The position numbers were made by a program, and so were the translations under genes. The notes beneath the pieces were generated by a model. The model did no database searches. It saw nothing but the letters and a program-made list of their open reading frames with translations, and was not told where the DNA came from. This document shows positions 42,279 through 50,062 of a DNA stretch of 64,000 bases, in pieces. How positions within the stretch are numbered: position 1 is the first letter of the stretch; each line of letters begins with the position of its first letter. Source of the stretch: Micromonospora profundi (GTDB lineage Bacteria > Actinomycetota > Actinomycetes > Mycobacteriales > Micromonosporaceae); assembly GCF_011927785.1 (NCBI RefSeq), contig NZ_JAATJK010000001.1, positions 1,550,001-1,614,000 on the forward strand. Reading direction: 5' to 3'.

Positions 42279-43252
42279 CGTGGTTGATCTGGCGCCAGCA
42301 CCGGACCGAGGTCTGCGTCCTGGGTCTGCTCGTCGGCATGTTCGGCATTGTCCTGCTCGTGCTCGGGACGCAGGCCCACGACCTGTTCCCCGGCGGTCCC
42401 GCCCGGTGTGCGGGAGAGGCCGGCATCAACGAGGCCTGCGCGGCCTCCTTCCGACGTCTCGACGAGGAGTACGGGTACGTCGAGAACCTCCTGGCGGCCT
42501 TCTATCTGGTCCCCGTCGTCATCGGTGCGTTCCTCGGTGCGCCGCTGCTCGCGCGCGAACTGGAGGACGGCACCTGGCAGCTCGCCTGGACGCAGGCCGT
42601 GCCGCGGATGCGCTGGCTGGCGGCCAAGCTCGCGGCACTGGCCGGCGTCACCGTCACGCTCACCGGGATGTTCACCGCTGTGCTCACCTGGTTCCGTCAG
42701 CCATTCGACGCGTGGGAAGGGCGGTTCCAGTACGACGCCTTCGACCTGGAGGGACTTGTTCCGGTGGCGTACGCGCTGTTCGCGTTCGGCGTCGCCACCG
42801 TGGCCGGGGCGATCCTGCGGCGCAGCCTGCCCGCGTTCGGCGTCGCGTTCGGGGCGTTCCTCGCCGCCCGGATGTCGGTGGCGTTGTTGGCCCGTCCCGC
42901 GTATGCCACGCCGCTCACCACAATGGAGCCGGTCCCCGTCGGCGGCTCGACGGACCAGGCGGGGCACCGGCCCGTGCACAGCTTCGCCGACTGGGTGATC
43001 GAACGCGGCTACGCGGACGCCACCGGGCGCAGGCTGAGCGGGACCGAGTACTACGAGCTGGAGGACGCTGCCAACCGGGCCGGCACCAACGTCAACCAGT
43101 TCCTGCATGCGCGGGGCATCCAGCAGTTCGGGGTCTACCACCCGGCCGACAGGTTCTGGACGTTCCAGCTCATCGAGACGGCCCTGTTCGTCGCCGTCGC
43201 GGCGGTCCTGATCGGCGTGGTGGTGTGGCGGGTACGGCGCCGCATGATCTAG
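42275..43252 (+). CDS. ABC transporter permease
   Basis: 325 aa, ATGA overlap with the ATPase gene. Six hydrophobic segments (first at about 15-33, last near 300-322) flank an extracytoplasmic loop of about 60 residues between the first two and a larger one of about 100 residues before the last. LLARELEDGTWQLAWTQAVPRMRWLAAKL near residue 90 is the usual coupling-helix region of ABC-2-type permeases. The stop codon TAG lies in the right direct repeat. Confidence 0.88.
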   Translation: MTWLIWRQHRTEVCVLGLLVGMFGIVLLVLGTQAHDLFPGGPARCAGEAGINEACAASFRRLDEEYGYVENLLAAFYLVPVVIGAFLGAPLLARELEDGTWQLAWTQAVPRMRWLAAKLAALAGVTVTLTGMFTAVLTWFRQPFDAWEGRFQYDAFDLEGLVPVAYALFAFGVATVAGAILRRSLPAFGVAFGAFLAARMSVALLARPAYATPLTTMEPVPVGGSTDQAGHRPVHSFADWVIERGYADATGRRLSGTEYYELEDAANRAGTNVNQFLHARGIQQFGVYHPADRFWTFQLIETALFVAVAAVLIGVVVWRVRRRMI

Positions 43253-43291
43253 TGCCTGACCACAACCGTGCACGGTGTTTGTTGACACGCT
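43249..43291 (+). repeat. Right imperfect direct repeat flanking the GntR-ABC cassette
   Basis: 43 bp starting at the CTAG containing the permease stop and ending GTTGACACGCT, matching 40858-40901 with six mismatches and one gap. The two copies bracket the 2.35-kb regulator/transporter operon in the same orientation. Confidence 0.6.
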
Positions 43292-43361
43292 CTTGTCGGG
43301 GCACTGCCCACGCCGTCCTGCGGCCTCCCGTCCCCCTCGGCCGGGAGGCCACCGGCGGGAC

Positions 43362-43817
43362 TCAGTACGGCTCGACGTGCGGGATCTCCTTGGCCCGGTG
43401 GGCGCCCGGCTTACACCCGGCGAACGGGCCGGACGGGTCGCGCAGCGTGCTCATCACCGGACCGAGGTGGTCCCGGTGCCAGTTCGCCGGCCCACTCAGC
43501 CCGGCGTTCGGGCCGGTGAGTTCCTGCCACGCCAACCACAACCCGTACAGCTGGGCGATCGCCTCGGGGTGCAGCCACCACCGGGAACACCAAGGTGCTG
43601 TGGAGGCGACCTCCCGGGCGTAGACCGGCACGAGCAGGTGCCGTACCCACATCGTCAGCATGCGCAGCGCCTCGGCGTACTCGTCCCCTTCCAGGTAGAG
43701 GATGAACGGCGGCTTCCTCGGCGCGGGTGGGCCTGACGTGTCAGTGTCCGGCGGACCCGGTTGCCCGGCCGGCTGCGCGGGCTCGGCGACCCGCTGCTGC
43801 TCCTGTGGTGACAGCAT
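43362..43817 (-). CDS. DUF4913 family protein
   Basis: 151 aa. The conserved core ALRMLTMWVRHLLVPVYAREVAS, WCSRWWLHPEAIAQLYGLWLAWQ and the C-terminal GPFAGCKPGAH match DUF4913, a small family found on actinobacterial integrative and conjugative elements and in T4SS-like loci. The ATG follows AAGGAGAGG on the minus strand. It is 35 bp downstream of the lysozyme-like/CAP gene and probably in the same operon. The function is unknown. Confidence 0.85.
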   Translation of the reverse strand: MLSPQEQQRVAEPAQPAGQPGPPDTDTSGPPAPRKPPFILYLEGDEYAEALRMLTMWVRHLLVPVYAREVASTAPWCSRWWLHPEAIAQLYGLWLAWQELTGPNAGLSGPANWHRDHLGPVMSTLRDPSGPFAGCKPGAHRAKEIPHVEPY

Positions 43818-43852
43818 GTCCTCTCCTTCTCGGTTGGTCGGTGTGCTCACTG

Positions 43853-45109
43853 TCAGCTCGGCGCGGCGAAGTTCTGCGTCCAGTACGGGCCGTCCCCGGT
43901 GTCGGCCCGACCGATCCCGATCTCGGTGAACGCGCAGTTGAGGATGTTCGCCCGGTGGCCCGGGCTGTCCATCCAGGCAGTCATCACCGCCTCCGGCGTC
44001 GACTGGTTGTACGCGACGTTCTCCCCGTAGGTGCGCCACGCGTAGCCGGCCCGGTCCAGCCGCTGGCCCACGTCGCTGCCGTCGCTGCCGGTGTGCGACA
44101 TGCTCCGGTGCTCGGCCTGGTCCTGGCTGTGCCGCTGCGCCGCGGTTGTCAGCTCCGGATCGCTCTGGACCGGCGCGCAGCCGGCCTCTGCCCGCCGGGC
44201 GTTGACGAGTTCGAGGACCCGGCCCGCGGCGGCGGCGCTGTCGCCACCGCCCGCACCGTCGGAGTCGTCATCGGCGTCGTCGTCCGCGTCGCCTGAGTCG
44301 TCGTCCTCGTCGGTGGTCGCCTCCGGACTGGGGCCGGTGGTCTGCGGCGTGCTGTACGGCTCGCCGAGGAGCCCCATGTACTGGCCGAAGTACGCTCGTA
44401 CCTTGGCGACGTAGGCCCGGGTGTTCGTGCTCGGGCTGACCCCGCCGGCCTCGCGTACCGCGTCGATTCCGTCCTGGTACGCGGACAGGGTCAGGTCGAG
44501 AATGTTGCCGATCACCTTCCCCTCGTCCAGCAGGGTCTGCACCTCCTTGGCGAGCGCGCACATGTACTTCGCCTGCGCCATGATCGAGTCTTTCGGGTCC
44601 TCCGGGCGGGCCTTGTCGTTGTCGTCGGTGTCCTCGCCGTACTTCTCGAAGATCTCGGGGTCGAGCTGGGAGATGCCCACCTTCCCGTCCTCGCCGACCT
44701 TCGCCGTGTACCACCCGGAACCCACCTGGATCTGGGCGGCGATGACCACCGGACCGATCTGGGTGCACTCCTTGCCGGCGTCCTCGATGGTCTCCGACAG
44801 GGACGCCGGCACCTGCTCAGTGTCCAGTTCGCCCTTGCCGTCTCCCCGTCCCGCCTCGATGGACTGTCGGGCGGCGTCCTGGACGTCGATGTCCGGCCCG
44901 CCGCCGCTTCCGCTGAACCCACCGAAGAGCCAGATGAGCAGGATCAACGGGAGCAGCAGGATGTAGAGCGCGCCGACCACGACGACCAGGGCGCCGCCGA
45001 GGGCCAGCGCGATCGGGCTGGACATCAACGCCATGCCGCCACCGATTGCCGCGCTGATCAGGGCGATCCGGGTGCCGCTGCTCTCCCCACCCGCACTGGA
45101 ACCACTCAC
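43853..45109 (-). CDS. Membrane-anchored lysozyme-like plus CAP (SCP/YkwD) domain protein of the T4SS-like locus
   Basis: 418 aa from GTG behind GGGAGG. Two hydrophobic segments (about 14-60) anchor it. Residues of about 95-240 form a lytic-transglycosylase-like fold, but the catalytic Glu position reads QIQVGSGWYTA, with Gly, so this domain is probably non-catalytic. An Asp-rich linker leads to a CAP domain (about 295-418) with its signature residues MSHTG, GENVAYN, SPGHRANIL and YWTQNFA. Wall-penetrating proteins of this kind accompany type IV systems. It has its own SigL-type promoter at 45211-45238. Confidence 0.88.
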   Translation of the reverse strand: MSGSSAGGESSGTRIALISAAIGGGMALMSSPIALALGGALVVVVGALYILLLPLILLIWLFGGFSGSGGGPDIDVQDAARQSIEAGRGDGKGELDTEQVPASLSETIEDAGKECTQIGPVVIAAQIQVGSGWYTAKVGEDGKVGISQLDPEIFEKYGEDTDDNDKARPEDPKDSIMAQAKYMCALAKEVQTLLDEGKVIGNILDLTLSAYQDGIDAVREAGGVSPSTNTRAYVAKVRAYFGQYMGLLGEPYSTPQTTGPSPEATTDEDDDSGDADDDADDDSDGAGGGDSAAAAGRVLELVNARRAEAGCAPVQSDPELTTAAQRHSQDQAEHRSMSHTGSDGSDVGQRLDRAGYAWRTYGENVAYNQSTPEAVMTAWMDSPGHRANILNCAFTEIGIGRADTGDGPYWTQNFAAPS

Positions 45110-45154
45110 GTCGCCTCCCGTCCTCGGATCGCTTGAAAAATCTGGAACTCCTCT

Positions 45155-45182
45155 TGAACCGGGGCGTCGGGCGCCCCGTAGA
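45155..45182 (+). promoter_or_regulatory. SigL-type promoter of the T4SS-like operon (TGAACC-16-CGTAGA)
   Basis: TGAACC (45155-45160), 16 bp, CGTAGA (45177-45182), about 110 bp upstream of the DUF6668 gene. GAAAAATCT lies 11 bp upstream of the -35 element. It faces the promoter at 45211-45238, so the two 5' transcripts should overlap by a few bases. Confidence 0.68.
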
Positions 45183-45210
45183 GGCGTCCGTCAACGAGCC
45201 GGACGGCCGC

Positions 45211-45238
45211 ACAACGGGGCCGAGGGCTGATCGGTTCA
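45211..45238 (-). promoter_or_regulatory. SigL-type promoter of the CAP-domain gene (TGAACC-16-CGTTGT)
   Basis: On the minus strand TGAACC (45233-45238), 16 bp, CGTTGT (45211-45216), about 100 bp upstream of the GTG at 45109. Confidence 0.62.
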
Positions 45239-45289
45239 ACCCCGGTCGCGACAGATCAGATCGGGATTCACGAGGAGGAGGTGGATGGC

Positions 45290-45832
45290 ATGATGCCCGC
45301 GACGATGGCCGGGCCGGCATCGCGTGTGCCACCGGGATCGGTGTCCGCGCGCACACCCGGTCACAGCCCCGAGCCGCAGCCCCGCCGCTACCTGTCCGAC
45401 GAGGGGATCGGCTGGATCGCGGCGCACGGAGGCGCCGGCACGACGACACTGGCCCGGCTCCTCGGTGGCACCGACCTCGGCTGTCGATGGCCGGACGCGG
45501 CGTTGGCCGAACCCGCCACGGTCATGCTCGTCGGCAGGACCAACGCGGAGGGGATCCGGGCCCTCTCGCGGGCCCTCAACGCGCTGCGCGAGGGTCGGCA
45601 CCCACCGGGCATGCGGTTGACGGGCCTGGTGCTGCTCGCCGACGCCCCGGGCCGGCTTCCGATGGCGCTGTCCCGCCGAATCCGGGTGCTGCGCTCGGTC
45701 GCCCCGGTGCACAGGGTGCCGTGGGTGCCGGAATGGCGTCTGGGCCGCCAGGCGCGTACGACGCCGAAGGCGGTGCTGCGGCTGGCCGCGGCGGCCGGTC
45801 TCCGTTCGGACACGCGGGGGAGACCGTCGTGA
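45290..45832 (+). CDS. DUF6668 family protein, first gene of the T4SS-like operon
   Basis: 180 aa; the ATG at 45290 lies 9 bp after GAGGAGGAG, with a GTG at 45281 and an ATG at 45293 as alternatives. The segment WIAAHGGAGTTTLARLLGG resembles the P-loop of ParA/MinD-like proteins without a standard GKT/S, and VMLVGRTNAEGIRAL plus LVLLADAPGRLP follow as strands. The family regularly precedes SCO6880-type genes. It is coupled to the next gene by a 4-bp overlap. A nucleotide-binding role is likely but unproven. Confidence 0.78.
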   Translation: MMPATMAGPASRVPPGSVSARTPGHSPEPQPRRYLSDEGIGWIAAHGGAGTTTLARLLGGTDLGCRWPDAALAEPATVMLVGRTNAEGIRALSRALNALREGRHPPGMRLTGLVLLADAPGRLPMALSRRIRVLRSVAPVHRVPWVPEWRLGRQARTTPKAVLRLAAAAGLRSDTRGRPS

Positions 45833-46125
45833 ACCTCGATTTCGAATCTATCCGCGCGGCGGATCCGAGCCCGTTCGTGCCGCCGCCCGGCTACACCCCG
45901 GTCACCGAGGCGAACGACCTGCTCGGCCTGCTCGCCTGGTGTGTGACGGCGGCCGCGATCGCAGGTCTCATCATCGTCGGCATCCAGATGGCCTTGCAGC
46001 TCAACCGGGGTACGCCGGGCGAAGGCGCCGAGCACTTCCGTGGCCTGGCCGTCGTCGCGCTCGCCTGCGTACTCGGCGCCTCGGCCGGTCCGCTCGTCTC
46101 GTTCTTCGGCGACCTCGGTCTCTGA
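45829..46125 (+). CDS. Small two-helix membrane protein, VirB2-like
   Basis: 98 aa from GTG. Two hydrophobic helices (about 32-54 and 72-92) separated by a short charged loop match the topology of VirB2/TrbC pilins, although there is no long cleavable leader. It is the first of two adjacent proteins with this topology. In type IV systems such subunits polymerise into the pilus or line the channel. Confidence 0.65.
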   Translation: MNLDFESIRAADPSPFVPPPGYTPVTEANDLLGLLAWCVTAAAIAGLIIVGIQMALQLNRGTPGEGAEHFRGLAVVALACVLGASAGPLVSFFGDLGL

Positions 46126-46204
46126 CCAGTCGCCGCCGGTCGACCGGGAGTTCCCGGATCGCCGATCGTCCTGATCCGCTAGTTCTCCACAAGGAGTTGT
46201 TCCG

Positions 46205-46570
46205 ATGTCGATCACCAGCCTCGCCCAGTCCGTCGCCGTTCACGTGCTCACCCGGCTGCCGATGGAGCCGGCGCCCGGAGGCGGTGGCGTGGTCAACCCG
46301 ACGCCTGCCGCCCCCACCGCACTCTCCAACCTGGTCAACAAGCTGCTCGGGTTGATCGCCTGGGGCGGTACCGCCGCCGGGGTGGCCGGAGTGCTGATCA
46401 CCGGCACGATGATGGCGATCTCGGTGAAGCGCGGCGAGAGTTCCGAGCACATGTCCCGGCTCGGCCTCGTCCTCGGCGGATGCATCCTCATCGCCGTCGC
46501 CGGTCCGGTCGCGAACTACTTCCTCGGCAGCGGCGGCGGTGGGGGCGCCACCCAGGGTGGAGCCCAGTGA
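46205..46570 (+). CDS. Second VirB2-like membrane protein
   Basis: 121 aa, ATG behind AAGGAG. It shares the layout of the preceding protein: a Pro/Gly-rich N-terminus, two hydrophobic helices (about 44-66 and 80-102), a charged loop with KRGESSEHMSRL (compare NRGTPGEGAEHFRGL upstream) and a Gly-rich tail. The matching loop suggests an old duplication. The stop overlaps the next GTG by 4 bp. Confidence 0.65.
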   Translation: MSITSLAQSVAVHVLTRLPMEPAPGGGGVVNPTPAAPTALSNLVNKLLGLIAWGGTAAGVAGVLITGTMMAISVKRGESSEHMSRLGLVLGGCILIAVAGPVANYFLGSGGGGGATQGGAQ

Positions 46571-47289
46571 CCGGCGCCGACCGAGGGTGGTCCGAGGGCG
46601 GCAAACCGCCCTTCTGGACGGAACGGGGGTGGATCGTCTCGGCGGTCTTCCTCGCCGGAGCGGTACTGCTCTCCGGGATGGTCTGGATCGCCGGGCTGGG
46701 TGGGGACGACAGGTCCAGCCGGAGCGATCGGGCGGCAGCGGAGTCCGCGAGGCAACCGGTCACGCCCTGCCCGGGAACCTCCACTGTGGCGTCGGCCCCG
46801 ACGAAACCACCCACTGACGTGTCCTGGCGGGCCGTCGACATCGGCTACCAGGTGCCGGTTTCGGCCAGCCAGGGACCGCTGCGCATCGAGGGCGGTGTGC
46901 TGCGTTGCTTCGCGCACACTCCGATCGGTGCGGTGCTGGCGGCGCACATCATCCCTGTGAAGTTGGACGGTCCCGACTGGCGGACCGTGGCCGACCTCCA
47001 GGTTCTGCCAGGCCAGGGCCGGGAGGTGTTGACCGCCCGGCTCGACCGGGTGGTCAACAACAACCGCCGGGGCGGGGGCAACTACGCCGGCTACGCGGTC
47101 GACGCGTACACGCCGGAGGCTGCCACCGTGCAGCTGCTCGTGCACGGCGCCGGGTCGTACATGGCGAGCCGGATCGAGCTGCGCTGGGACGACGGCGACT
47201 GGAAGCTCGCGCCGTCGCGGGTCGGCGTGGTGTTCGAGTCGATCGGCACGATCGCCAGCAGCCGTGGCTTCAGTGTGTGGAGGCAGTGA
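46567..47289 (+). CDS. Bitopic membrane protein, VirB8/TrbF-like position
   Basis: 240 aa from GTG. One transmembrane helix at about 21-44 follows a short cytosolic tail; the rest is an extracytoplasmic domain of about 190 residues with mixed strands. The topology and gene order suit the NTF2-like VirB8 component that bridges the inner-membrane complex, but similarity is not obvious at sequence level. Confidence 0.6.
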   Translation: MTGADRGWSEGGKPPFWTERGWIVSAVFLAGAVLLSGMVWIAGLGGDDRSSRSDRAAAESARQPVTPCPGTSTVASAPTKPPTDVSWRAVDIGYQVPVSASQGPLRIEGGVLRCFAHTPIGAVLAAHIIPVKLDGPDWRTVADLQVLPGQGREVLTARLDRVVNNNRRGGGNYAGYAVDAYTPEAATVQLLVHGAGSYMASRIELRWDDGDWKLAPSRVGVVFESIGTIASSRGFSVWRQ

Positions 47290-47292
47290 GAC

Positions 47293-48519
47293 GTGTGTGA
47301 CACGAATCCGCTGAACAGCCTGAAGGACATCTTCGAGCTCATCATCAACCCGGTCGGAATGTTCGTCCGGATCATCGCCAACCTGATCCTCGCCGGGGCG
47401 ATCTCGATCTTCGGTGAGTTGACCGACGAGGTGCCCACCCTCTCGGCGGAGGCGGACGGCGAGCCCTCCATGGCCGTCCCCGGGATGATCAGCGACCAGA
47501 TCGAGTGGCTCATCGTCTACCTGGCGATCGGCTCGATCCTCTTCGCCGCCGCCAAGATGGCGATGGATCGGCGCGCCGAGGCCGGCAAGGTGGCGCTGCG
47601 CGGTTTCCTCCGGGTGATCCTGGTGGCCGGGGCTGGCTCGTGGATAGCGATCAAGGCCGCCGCCATCTCGGACGACTACACCCGGCACCTCTTCTCCACG
47701 GCTTCCCTGAACATCATCAAGAGCGTGCCGTGCATCGACGACGGCTCCGGGATGGAGGCGTTCCTCCTCCTGGTCCTGGCCTTCCTGCTGCTGATCTCGG
47801 CCATCGTGCACGTCCTGCTGCTCTACGTCCGCCTCGGCGTGATGATCCTCCTGCTCGGCACCCTTCCGCTGGCCGCCGCCGCATCCATGACGAGCTGGGG
47901 TGCCGGCTGGTGGCGCAAGCACATCGGCTGGACGGTCGCCTGGCTGCTCTACAAACCGGCGGTCGGCCTGATCATGTACGCCGGCTCGCAGATGATCGCC
48001 CAGGGGAACAACTACGAGAACGGCATCCACAGCCGAATAGCCGGGGTCGGCGTACTGCTGCTGTCGGCGATCGCGCTCCCCGCCCTGCTCAAGCTCGTGG
48101 TCCCGGCCACGGCGGCGCTAGGCACCGGTGACCCGGCCGGCACCGCCATCTCCGCGGCCGGTGGCGCGATCGCCTCAGGTGCGAAGAAGGTCGTCAGTTC
48201 CGCCGCGTCGTCGTCCGGCGGCAGTGTCGGGCCGTCCGGGTCACGGGCACCCAGCGGTGCCTCCGGCCCTGCCGGCAGAGACGGCCAGGGAGGGGGTTCC
48301 GGGAGTGGAGGCCGCGACGGTGCGCCTGGCCGCGACGGCGCTGGCGCACGGCCCGCCCCGAGCCAGGCCGGTGCCGCGACGAGCGCCTCCGGCGCAGCAG
48401 CGGCCGCCGCCGGGCCCGCCGCCGCCGTGATCGGCGCGACGTACCAGGCGGCTCAGGTCGGCCGGCGCATGGTGTCCGGCGCGGTGGAGCGCGCTGACGG
48501 CGACGCGGGCCACAACTGA
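47293..48519 (+). CDS. Polytopic membrane protein, VirB6/TrbL-like
   Basis: 408 aa from GTG. About six to seven hydrophobic helices occupy residues 15-280, including a typical VirB6-like cluster (LLLVLAFLLLISAIVHVLLLYVRLGVMILLL) and WWRKHIGWTVAWLLYKPAVGLIMY. The C-terminal 120 residues are Gly/Ser/Ala-rich and disordered. It is probably the inner channel of the apparatus. Confidence 0.8.
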   Translation: MCDTNPLNSLKDIFELIINPVGMFVRIIANLILAGAISIFGELTDEVPTLSAEADGEPSMAVPGMISDQIEWLIVYLAIGSILFAAAKMAMDRRAEAGKVALRGFLRVILVAGAGSWIAIKAAAISDDYTRHLFSTASLNIIKSVPCIDDGSGMEAFLLLVLAFLLLISAIVHVLLLYVRLGVMILLLGTLPLAAAASMTSWGAGWWRKHIGWTVAWLLYKPAVGLIMYAGSQMIAQGNNYENGIHSRIAGVGVLLLSAIALPALLKLVVPATAALGTGDPAGTAISAAGGAIASGAKKVVSSAASSSGGSVGPSGSRAPSGASGPAGRDGQGGGSGSGGRDGAPGRDGAGARPAPSQAGAATSASGAAAAAAGPAAAVIGATYQAAQVGRRMVSGAVERADGDAGHN

Positions 48520-48568
48520 CAGTGGGTCGGCGGTCGACCGCCGACCAGAAGAGACGAGGGAGAGGTCC

Positions 48569-50062
48569 ATGTCGACGGAAGCCGCCATCGAACCGACGTA
48601 CGGGAACTGGCGCCGGCCACGCCGCGCCGGGCTGGGACCGTTCGGCCTGCTCGGCACTGTCGGGGTCTTCGGCGGGCTGGTGGTGGTGCTGCTGGCGTCC
48701 CTGGCATCGCTCCAGGCGGCGATGGTGATCGGTACGCCGTTCGTGCTGGGCCTTGTTCCCATGGCCGTGCGCACCCCGGACGGCCGCAACCTGTATCAGC
48801 TCGTGACGCTGCGGATCGGCTGGTCCCGGCGCCGGGCCCGCGGCGAGCACCTGTACGTCTCGGGGCCGCTGTCGGCCCGTCCCGAGGGTCGGTTCGCCCC
48901 GCCCGGCATGCTCAGCGGGGTGGTTGCCCTGGAAGGGCGGGACGCCTACGACAGGCCGTTCGGGGTGCTGCACCACCGCCGTCGCAACCTCTACACGATC
49001 GTGCTGCGCTGTGAGCCCGACGGCGGGTCGCTTGTCGACCCGGACCAGGTCGACACCTGGGTGGCGCTCTGGGGCGAGTGGCTGTCCCGCCTCGCCCACG
49101 AGCCGGGGCTGCGCGGGGCGTCGGTGGTGGTGGAGACCGCGCCCGACCCGGGCACTCGACTGGCGACCGAGGTGCTTCCCCGGCTCGACGCCGACGCCCC
49201 GCCCGCCGCCCGCGCGGTGATGCAGGAGGTGGTCGACGACTACCCGTCGGCGTCGTCGGAGATGAACTCGTACATCACCCTGACGTACGCGCCTGTGGGT
49301 GGACCTCGCCGCGACCCGGAGGACGTCGTCACCGACCTGGCCATCCGGGTGCCGAGCCTGCTGACCGGGCTTGTCAGCGCAGGCGGTGGGGTGGCCGAGC
49401 CGCTCGACGTCGAGCAGATCGCCGAGGTGGTCCGAGTCGCGTACGACCCGGCGTGCGCCGCCGACGTGCTCAGCGTGCGCGCGGAGCACGGCCGCACCGG
49501 GTTGGAGTGGATCGACGCGGGGCCGGTGGCGGCCATGGAGACGGTCGACGCGTACCAGCATGACTCCGGGGTGTCGCGGACCTGGCTGCTCACCCTGGCA
49601 CCTCGGGGCACGGTCCGCTCCAGTGTGCTGCGGACCATGCTTGACGCCTCCGCCGGCACCCGCCGCAAGCGCGTGGCGCTGCTCTACCGGCCGATCGACC
49701 CGGCCACCTCCGCCCGGATCGTCGAGGCGGACCGGCGGACCGCCCAGTTCATGGCGACCTCGGGTCGCGGCATGGTGCAGGCGCGGGCCGCCGCCGAGGT
49801 ACGCGCCGCCGAACAGGCCGCCTCCGAGGAGGCCACCGGCGCCGGGCTCGTCGAGTTCTCCCTGATGCTCACCATCACCGTCGACCGCCCCGACCAGCTC
49901 GACGACGCGTCGGTGGTGGTGCGCAACCTGACCGGTGCCGCCCGGATCTCCATGCGGCCGGCCAACCGGATGCAGGCCGCCGCGTTCAGCTGCACCCTGC
50001 CGACCGGAATTCTGCCCTGGGAACAGACCATGCTGCCGCACGAACTCCAGGAGGCGATGTGA
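48569..50062 (+). CDS. SCO6880 family protein of the T4SS-like apparatus
   Basis: 497 aa. An N-terminal PrgI/VirB3-like pair of helices (about 22-65) precedes a large cytosolic region that corresponds to the N-terminal part of VirB4 ATPases, here split from the ATPase domain encoded next. Motifs such as HEPGLRGASVVVET and SSEMNSYITLTY are typical of the family. It overlaps the ATPase gene by 4 bp, so the two products probably work as one VirB4-like unit. Confidence 0.85.
   Translation: MSTEAAIEPTYGNWRRPRRAGLGPFGLLGTVGVFGGLVVVLLASLASLQAAMVIGTPFVLGLVPMAVRTPDGRNLYQLVTLRIGWSRRRARGEHLYVSGPLSARPEGRFAPPGMLSGVVALEGRDAYDRPFGVLHHRRRNLYTIVLRCEPDGGSLVDPDQVDTWVALWGEWLSRLAHEPGLRGASVVVETAPDPGTRLATEVLPRLDADAPPAARAVMQEVVDDYPSASSEMNSYITLTYAPVGGPRRDPEDVVTDLAIRVPSLLTGLVSAGGGVAEPLDVEQIAEVVRVAYDPACAADVLSVRAEHGRTGLEWIDAGPVAAMETVDAYQHDSGVSRTWLLTLAPRGTVRSSVLRTMLDASAGTRRKRVALLYRPIDPATSARIVEADRRTAQFMATSGRGMVQARAAAEVRAAEQAASEEATGAGLVEFSLMLTITVDRPDQLDDASVVVRNLTGAARISMRPANRMQAAAFSCTLPTGILPWEQTMLPHELQEAM

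Noticed and set aside
43250..43362. Insertion sequence or transposase remnant next to the ABC operon
   Set aside because: Only the direct repeat is visible; there are no terminal inverted repeats and no transposase coding sequence.
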